Assembly: GCA_964504195.1 (NCBI GenBank)
Contig: CAZDDI010000001.1
Span: forward strand, 372,001 to 436,000
Source: CAZDDI01 sp964504195
Lineage (GTDB): Bacteria > Chloroflexota > Anaerolineae > B4-G1 > SLSP01
Direction of reading: 5' to 3'
Length of the DNA stretch: 64,000 nucleotides
Positions within the stretch are counted from its first letter, which is position 1; each line of letters opens with the position of its first letter. The position numbers and the translations under genes were made by a program. The notes under the pieces are model-generated. The model saw only the letters and a program-made list of their open reading frames with translations. It was not told the origin of the DNA and searched no databases. Positions 59,835-64,000 of the stretch are shown here, piece by piece.

Positions 59835-60530
59835 TTATTCTACCAGTTCTCTAAAAGCATTGACAATAAAGAGACGGTTAAATGTCTGTGTTTCACCGTC
59901 ATCGGCGGCACCCATCCACACAACAAACAACTCCGTGACATCTCCTTGCGCTAAGAAAGTTTGCATTCGTGTTACCAATGCACTCTGAACGGCCATCCAG
60001 TATATAACACCCTCTTCTTCGACCAATAACTCGTTGGCAAACAATGCCCGGACTTCTGATTCTGTAAGATCAGAGCTAAATGCCCCCAAATAGATTACTA
60101 ACCAGTCCAATCGCTCTGTAGGTGTCTCACGGAATTCTCCTGTGTACAGCACATTCAAGCGTGATGGGTATTGATAATACGGAGACATTTCCAGATAAAC
60201 CAGTTTTTCTGTTGTATCCCCTTGCATTTCAGATAATATCTCTTCCGTCAATTGCAGAAGTTCTTGAAAGGAGCGTTGTTGATAACGCTCCCAACCGCTT
60301 GATGTATTGGTAGCTGTCGGACGTGGCGTAAGAGTAGCCGTGGGTCGCAACGTAAGCGCAGGAGTAACCGTTGCGGTGGGCGTAAGCGCAAGGGGTGTAG
60401 AAGTTGGCGTGGCGTCATGGTCAAAATTTGAGACAGCAGACGGCGTTAACGTCACATCAAGCGCACATCCGACTAACAGCCAGGTAGCCAAAACGGAGAA
60501 TACAATTATTCGTTTTGAAGCTATATGCAT
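59835..60530 (-). CDS. Lipoprotein with Thr-Pro stalk
   Basis: A 231-aa lipoprotein: signal peptide with lipobox LLVGC, a Thr/Pro-rich stalk (about residues 35-80) of the kind common in this window, and a C-terminal domain of about 150 residues (ERYQQRSFQELLQLTEEIL, LVYLEMSPYYQYPSRLNVLY, VIYLGAFSSDLTESEVRALF) that I do not recognise. The ATG at 60530 is used; AAGGTG lies upstream. Confidence 0.65.
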   Translation of the reverse strand: MHIASKRIIVFSVLATWLLVGCALDVTLTPSAVSNFDHDATPTSTPLALTPTATVTPALTLRPTATLTPRPTATNTSSGWERYQQRSFQELLQLTEEILSEMQGDTTEKLVYLEMSPYYQYPSRLNVLYTGEFRETPTERLDWLVIYLGAFSSDLTESEVRALFANELLVEEEGVIYWMAVQSALVTRMQTFLAQGDVTELFVVWMGAADDGETQTFNRLFIVNAFRELVE

Positions 60531-60694
60531 AATCAATCACCTTGAACTCTGTGCATTTGTGGTAAAACGTCTGGTTTATCATAATTGCGCAATTGTAGTT
60601 AACGCGAATTTCGCAAGTATACCGAGGTTGGAATTATGAGTTGTGTCTGTGCGACGTCCGTTCGTCTACGAAGGGCGTAATCTTGTTCGTGGTT

Positions 60695-60728
60695 GAGATT
60701 GCTTCGCCGCAGATGGCTCGCAATGACA
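60695..60728. repeat. GAGATTGCTTCG ... CTCGCAATGACA intergenic repeat
   Basis: A copy of a palindromic repeat common in many bacterial genomes (GAGATTGCTTCG with GCTCGCAATGACA). It lies in the 235-base gap between the lipoprotein and the CinA-like gene, where nothing else is seen. Confidence 0.8.
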
Positions 60729-60765
60729 GATAAACCGTGATTTGAATAGTTATCGAATTTCATTT

Positions 60766-61590
60766 TTAACCCGTTCTTGTCACAATTCCAGCCCGCGCGA
60801 GCGTGAGGCGCAAGTCGCTGAGGGCCACCTCTACCCACTGCCGGGCGATGTCACCGGCTTCGGCTCGTGCGGCAGCGATGATGTGCAGACCCGCTTCTTG
60901 GGCATCGGGGAAGGGCCGCGAGAGGGACTTGATGTAGACGTGTGGGTGACGGGCGACCACGTCTTGCAAGGGCGCAGCGAGATCGGCTTCGTCATCGCAT
61001 TGCGCGAAGAGCGCGCCCTCAACCCATGCACTGGCCCCGGCGAGCACGCGCACTTCCGGCGCGATGCTATCTTCGTAGATGGCGTGCAGCTCTGCCGGTA
61101 CGCCCGGCAAACAGTAGAGCGTCGTCCCCGCGTATTCCAAGCGCACGCCCGGTGCCGTGCCGACGGGGTTGGGGAGTGGCGTCGCACCTTGCGGCAGCGT
61201 CGCCATCTTGCGCCGTGCGGCCTCCGGCCCGCGCCGTTGCACATAGCCCTGCGCCAACAAGCGATCGTAATGCGCCTCGACGTATTCGCGCGCGCGCGGC
61301 TGTTCCTCCAGCGGCAGTTCTAGCGCCGCAGCGATGGCGGCCAGCGTGAGATCGTCAGCCGTGGGGCCTAATCCACCGCACACGAGCAGCAAGTGCGGGC
61401 GCGAGGCCAGCAGCAGGCGCAACAAAGCGGCGATGCGCTGTGGATCGTCCCGCGCTATCGCCGCTTGTTCGACAAACACACCCGTGTGGGTAAGGTGCTG
61501 AATCAGGTAGAAAAGATTGCTATCCTGAATCTCACCGTTAAGTAACTCATTGCCGATGGCAAGGAGGGCCGCCGAGAGGGCGCCGCTCAT
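60766..61590 (-). CDS. CinA-like molybdopterin-binding-domain protein
   Basis: A 274-aa protein with the MoCF/CinA N-terminal domain: ALLAIGNELLNGEIQDSN, RPHLLLVCGGLGPTADDLTLAAIA, TLPQGATPLPNPVGTAPG, and LYCLPGVPAELHAIYEDS. The C-terminal nicotinamide-nucleotide amidase domain of full CinA is absent, leaving the COG1058-type part, which is linked to ADP-ribose pyrophosphatase activity in relatives. The start overlaps the response-regulator stop by four bases (ATGA). Confidence 0.9.
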   Translation of the reverse strand: MSGALSAALLAIGNELLNGEIQDSNLFYLIQHLTHTGVFVEQAAIARDDPQRIAALLRLLLASRPHLLLVCGGLGPTADDLTLAAIAAALELPLEEQPRAREYVEAHYDRLLAQGYVQRRGPEAARRKMATLPQGATPLPNPVGTAPGVRLEYAGTTLYCLPGVPAELHAIYEDSIAPEVRVLAGASAWVEGALFAQCDDEADLAAPLQDVVARHPHVYIKSLSRPFPDAQEAGLHIIAAARAEAGDIARQWVEVALSDLRLTLARAGIVTRTG

Positions 61591-61976
61591 TCTTCAAGCC
61601 TAAGCACCTTGTTGACGCTGGCGAGCAGCTCCTGTGGGCCGAACGGTTTGGTGACGTAATCATCCACTTTGGCGATGTGCAGGCCCAGGACCTTATCAAT
61701 GCTCTGCGCTTTGGCCGTCACTACAATCACCGGGATGGATTGCAGGTCATCATCGGCCTTCATCTGCTGGTAAACTTCCCAGCCATCCATATCGGGCATC
61801 ATCAAGTCGAGCAGTACCAAATCAGGCTTGATCTTGCGGATAGTCTCCAAGCCCTCACGTCCCCCGACTGCACCCACCAGCTCAAAATTCTTGCGGCCCA
61901 AAATGAGCCGAATCAAATCAATCATTTCCGGTTCGTCTTCGACACACACCACCAGGCGTTTTCCCTCTTCTGCCAT
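61587..61976 (-). CDS. Single-domain (CheY-like) response regulator
   Basis: A 129-aa receiver domain without output domain: acidic pocket VCVEDEPEM, phosphoacceptor Asp in LVLLDLMMPDMDGWEV, Thr in VIVVTAKAQS, and Lys in DDYVTKPFGPQEL. GAGGAGG precedes two adjacent ATGs (61979 and 61976). Coupled to the CinA-like gene. No histidine kinase is nearby, so the cognate sensor is elsewhere. Confidence 0.94.
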   Translation of the reverse strand: MAEEGKRLVVCVEDEPEMIDLIRLILGRKNFELVGAVGGREGLETIRKIKPDLVLLDLMMPDMDGWEVYQQMKADDDLQSIPVIVVTAKAQSIDKVLGLHIAKVDDYVTKPFGPQELLASVNKVLRLEE

Positions 61977-62068
61977 CATAACCTCCTCGAACGCTTTACC
62001 ATTTTTAGTGTAGCATAGGTCTTTTGAATGTCAATACCACGCGCCGTATTTATGCGCAAGATTTTCAC

Positions 62069-63292
62069 TTACAACCGTTGGAGGCGCAAAAAATACCGTT
62101 TCCCCACCTGCAAAATCTGACCCGCCGGCGCAACCAACATTTCGATATCCTCCACCACCACATCATCCAACCGCACGCCGCCCTGCTGAATCAACCGCCG
62201 CGCCTGGCTCTTGCTGGGCGCGAGTCCGGCCTCGGCGATAAGATCGGTCAGGCGCATCGGGCCAGCGAAAGCGTAAGCGGCAATCTCGGCGGGCATTTGC
62301 CGCTGCTGATGCACCCGCTCGAAGTGTGCCGCCGCTTCGCGCGCGGCCTCGTCGCCATAGAAAACGCTGACGATTTCCGCCGCCAGCTGCTTCTTCGCAT
62401 CCATCGGATGCAGCGCGCCGGATTGCAGTTGGCCTTCGATATCGGCAATCTGCGCCGGCGTCCAACGGGTGACGAGATTGCAATAATTGCCCATGGCGCT
62501 GTCGGGCAAGCTCATCACCTTGCCGTACATGGCTTCTGGCGGCTCGCTGATGCCAATATAGTTGCCGATGCTCTTAGCCATGCGAATATGCCCATCGGTC
62601 CCCACCAGAATTGGTGTAGTCAGCACTATTTGGGGGCGTTGCCCGAACGTCTCCTGAAGTTTGCGCCCGGCCATGAGGTTGAAGAGCTGCTCCGTGCCGC
62701 CCAGTTGCACATCCGCCTGCAACGCCACCGCATCGTAGCCCTGCATCAGCGCGTAGAGGAATTCATGCAGCCAGATAGGGTCGCCCTGCTCGTAGCGTTT
62801 GGCGAAGTTATCGCGCACCAGGAATTGCTGCACCGTGAAGTTCGATGCTAGGCCGACGATGTCCTCAAAGCTCAGTTGACTGAGCCAATCCCCGTTATAG
62901 CGCACTTCGGTGCGTTCCTGATCGAGGATGCGGAAGGCTTGCTCGGCATAAGTGCGCGCGTTTTCCAGAATACGCGCTTTCTCCGGGCGGGGACGGGCCT
63001 TGTCCTTGTCCGAAAGATCGCCAATCAGCGCCGTATAAGTACCGATGACAAAAATCACCTGATGACCCAACTCCTGAAACTGGCGCAGCTTGCGCATGGT
63101 GACGGTATGGCCCAGATGCAAGTCGGGCGAGGTGGGATCGTAGCCGCAATAGACGCGCAGGGGCGTCCCGGTGCGCGCGGATTCCGTCAGACGCTCTGCC
63201 AGCTCCTGCCGCATGTGGGCGTAAATCTGTGGGTCGCCATAATCCACGCCCCGCATCAAAATAGTGAGTTGTCCATCAATTGAAAGAGTCAT
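62069..63292 (-). CDS. tyrS: Tyrosyl-tRNA synthetase
   Basis: A 407-aa class I synthetase charging tRNA-Tyr. HIGH-like signature DPTSPDLHLGHTVTMRKLRQ. The KMSKS loop is IRMAKSIGNYIGI, i.e. the R-M-A-K-S variant of the bacterial TyrRS type 2 (TyrZ-like) branch. A C-terminal S4 RNA-binding domain is present (PSKSQARRLIQQGGVRLDD). GGAG precedes the ATG. A TATAAT lies in the leader (minus strand, near 63330) with a weak -35. Confidence 0.95.
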   Translation of the reverse strand: MTLSIDGQLTILMRGVDYGDPQIYAHMRQELAERLTESARTGTPLRVYCGYDPTSPDLHLGHTVTMRKLRQFQELGHQVIFVIGTYTALIGDLSDKDKARPRPEKARILENARTYAEQAFRILDQERTEVRYNGDWLSQLSFEDIVGLASNFTVQQFLVRDNFAKRYEQGDPIWLHEFLYALMQGYDAVALQADVQLGGTEQLFNLMAGRKLQETFGQRPQIVLTTPILVGTDGHIRMAKSIGNYIGISEPPEAMYGKVMSLPDSAMGNYCNLVTRWTPAQIADIEGQLQSGALHPMDAKKQLAAEIVSVFYGDEAAREAAAHFERVHQQRQMPAEIAAYAFAGPMRLTDLIAEAGLAPSKSQARRLIQQGGVRLDDVVVEDIEMLVAPAGQILQVGKRYFLRLQRL

Positions 63293-63435
63293 TTCGCCTG
63301 TTCTCCCCGAAAAGTATGATTATTATAATCGCTCCGGTTAGAAAGTCCAGTTGAAATGACGGGTAGCTGACCAGCAAAAACAGAAACGGGGCGTCTCAAT
63401 TGTGAGGTACTATCTGGTTGCATGTAGCAAGAGCG

Positions 63436-63479
63436 CGGTCGGAAACCGGCCCTAGTCCGCTCTGGCCGGTCTCCGACCG
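63436..63479. other. 16-bp hairpin between tyrS and the ABC transporter gene
   Basis: CGGTCGGAAACCGGCC and GGCCGGTCTCCGACCG pair with one wobble across a 12-base loop. There is no T-run, so it is a palindromic element or rho-independent-like stop of uncertain strength for the ABC transporter gene. Confidence 0.65.
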
Positions 63480-63526
63480 TGCCAGGCTGCATTCCATAAC
63501 TGAAATGAACACCCCCAAATCAAAGT

Positions 63527-64000
63527 TTAAGAAGTCACCGGCGTTATCACCTGCCCCTTGAACTGGCTCATATACATCTGATAGTAGAACCCCTGCTGCG
63601 CCAGCAGCTCGGGGTGCGAACCGCGTTCGATAATCTCGCCATTGTTGATGACGAGGATGCGGTCAGCCTGGCGGATGGTGCTCAGGCGGTGGGCAATGAC
63701 GAAGCTGGTGCGGCCTTCCATCAGCCGCAGCAGCGCCTCCTGGATGTGTTGCTCGGTGCGGGTGTCCACGCTACTCGTCGCCTCGTCAAGGATGAGGAGC
63801 GCCGGATCGGCGAGGATGGCACGGGCGATGGCGAGCAGCTGCCGCTGCCCCTGGCTCAGATTGCCGCCCCGCTCGGAGAGCTCCGTAGCGTAGCCGCGCG
63901 GCAGGCGGCGGATGAACTGGTCGGCGTTCGCCAGCTTTGCCGCCGCGATGACCTCGTCATCCGTAGCGTCGAGCCGCCCGTAGCGGATGTTCTCCAGCAC
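63527..64000 (-). CDS. ABC exporter ATPase domain, 3' end only
   Basis: The last 157 residues of an ABC transporter nucleotide-binding domain, probably of a fused TM-NBD exporter half. The gene runs off the window. Visible: the ABC signature LSQGQRQLLAIARAIL, Walker B LLILDEATSSVD, and the H-loop FVIAHRLSTIRQADRI. Walker A lies outside. The first methionine inside the window is not the real start. Substrate cannot be determined. Confidence 0.93.
   Translation of the reverse strand: MLENIRYGRLDATDDEVIAAAKLANADQFIRRLPRGYATELSERGGNLSQGQRQLLAIARAILADPALLILDEATSSVDTRTEQHIQEALLRLMEGRTSFVIAHRLSTIRQADRILVINNGEIIERGSHPELLAQQGFYYQMYMSQFKGQVITPVTS

Noticed and set aside
63293..63526. T-box riboswitch in the tyrS leader
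   Set aside because: The leader shows a TATAAT near 63330 and a hairpin at 63436-63479, but no T-box bulge sequence or terminator/antiterminator pair could be recognised, and the hairpin is upstream of the likely promoter.

Overview
The window reads as a moderately GC-rich bacterial chromosome segment, most likely Chloroflexota (Anaerolineae-like). That assignment is inference. It rests on secreted proteins with a Thr-rich stem and an IYLPLV motif, Thr-Pro-rich lipoprotein stalks, a LexA box of the GAAC-N4-GTTC type, a tungsten aldehyde oxidoreductase, a group 4 [NiFe] hydrogenase and adenosine-specific kinase. No rRNA, tRNA or CRISPR array was seen.

Layout: 44-2611 is the 3' part of a group 4 (energy-converting) [NiFe] hydrogenase operon, closed by a terminator shared with a convergent ZIP metal transporter (2663-3562). 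3636-8385 holds a lipoate ligase-like gene, a two-repeat membrane protein and mutS. 8497-13606 holds a Rnk/GreA-like factor, small membrane genes, two exported proteins and an SOS-autoregulated lexA. 13607-14097 is gene-free but contains a strong terminator and long nested hairpins, which are candidate small RNAs. A DUF4097-type gene, an MFS transporter and two small membrane genes follow.

The centrepiece is 17534-35013, about 17.5 kb on the minus strand. In transcription order it encodes acyl-CoA carboxylase (carboxyltransferase, biotin carboxylase, biotin carrier), the biotin transporter BioY, a ketosynthase-acyltransferase, a tandem ACP protein, a ketoreductase structural half, a ketoreductase-dehydratase, a 1212-aa KS-like/AT/double-dehydratase protein, a PfaD-type enoylreductase, a zinc-ribbon protein and an Sfp-type phosphopantetheinyl transferase. 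This is a self-contained PUFA-synthase-like ('secondary lipid') system with extender supply, cofactor uptake, assembly line and ACP activation in one block. A protein that is single in classical systems (PfaA) is here split into four reading frames. One split lies at an A7 tract from which the -1 frame reads straight into the next module. The other splits coincide with short intergenic repeats.

Those repeats are the second theme. Several families of simple, partly palindromic words fill most intergenic gaps, supply stop codons and C-terminal tails to neighbouring genes, and are translated in frame as linkers between catalytic domains.

The rest holds a small operon-like pair (YdhR-like protein and Cys-rich membrane protein), a DUF2270-DUF2179 protein, an aldehyde:ferredoxin oxidoreductase and its ferredoxin separated by a STAND-TPR ATPase bracketed by 37-bp direct repeats, an MFS exporter, purA, a secreted starch-binding alpha-amylase, a MarR regulator with twin operators facing a cell-wall-anchored protein gene, thiI, a UbiD-type decarboxylase, amaP-scpB-flippase, Nudix, toroid, kinase and methyltransferase genes, a CinA-like/response-regulator pair, tyrS, and the 3' end of an ABC exporter running off the window.
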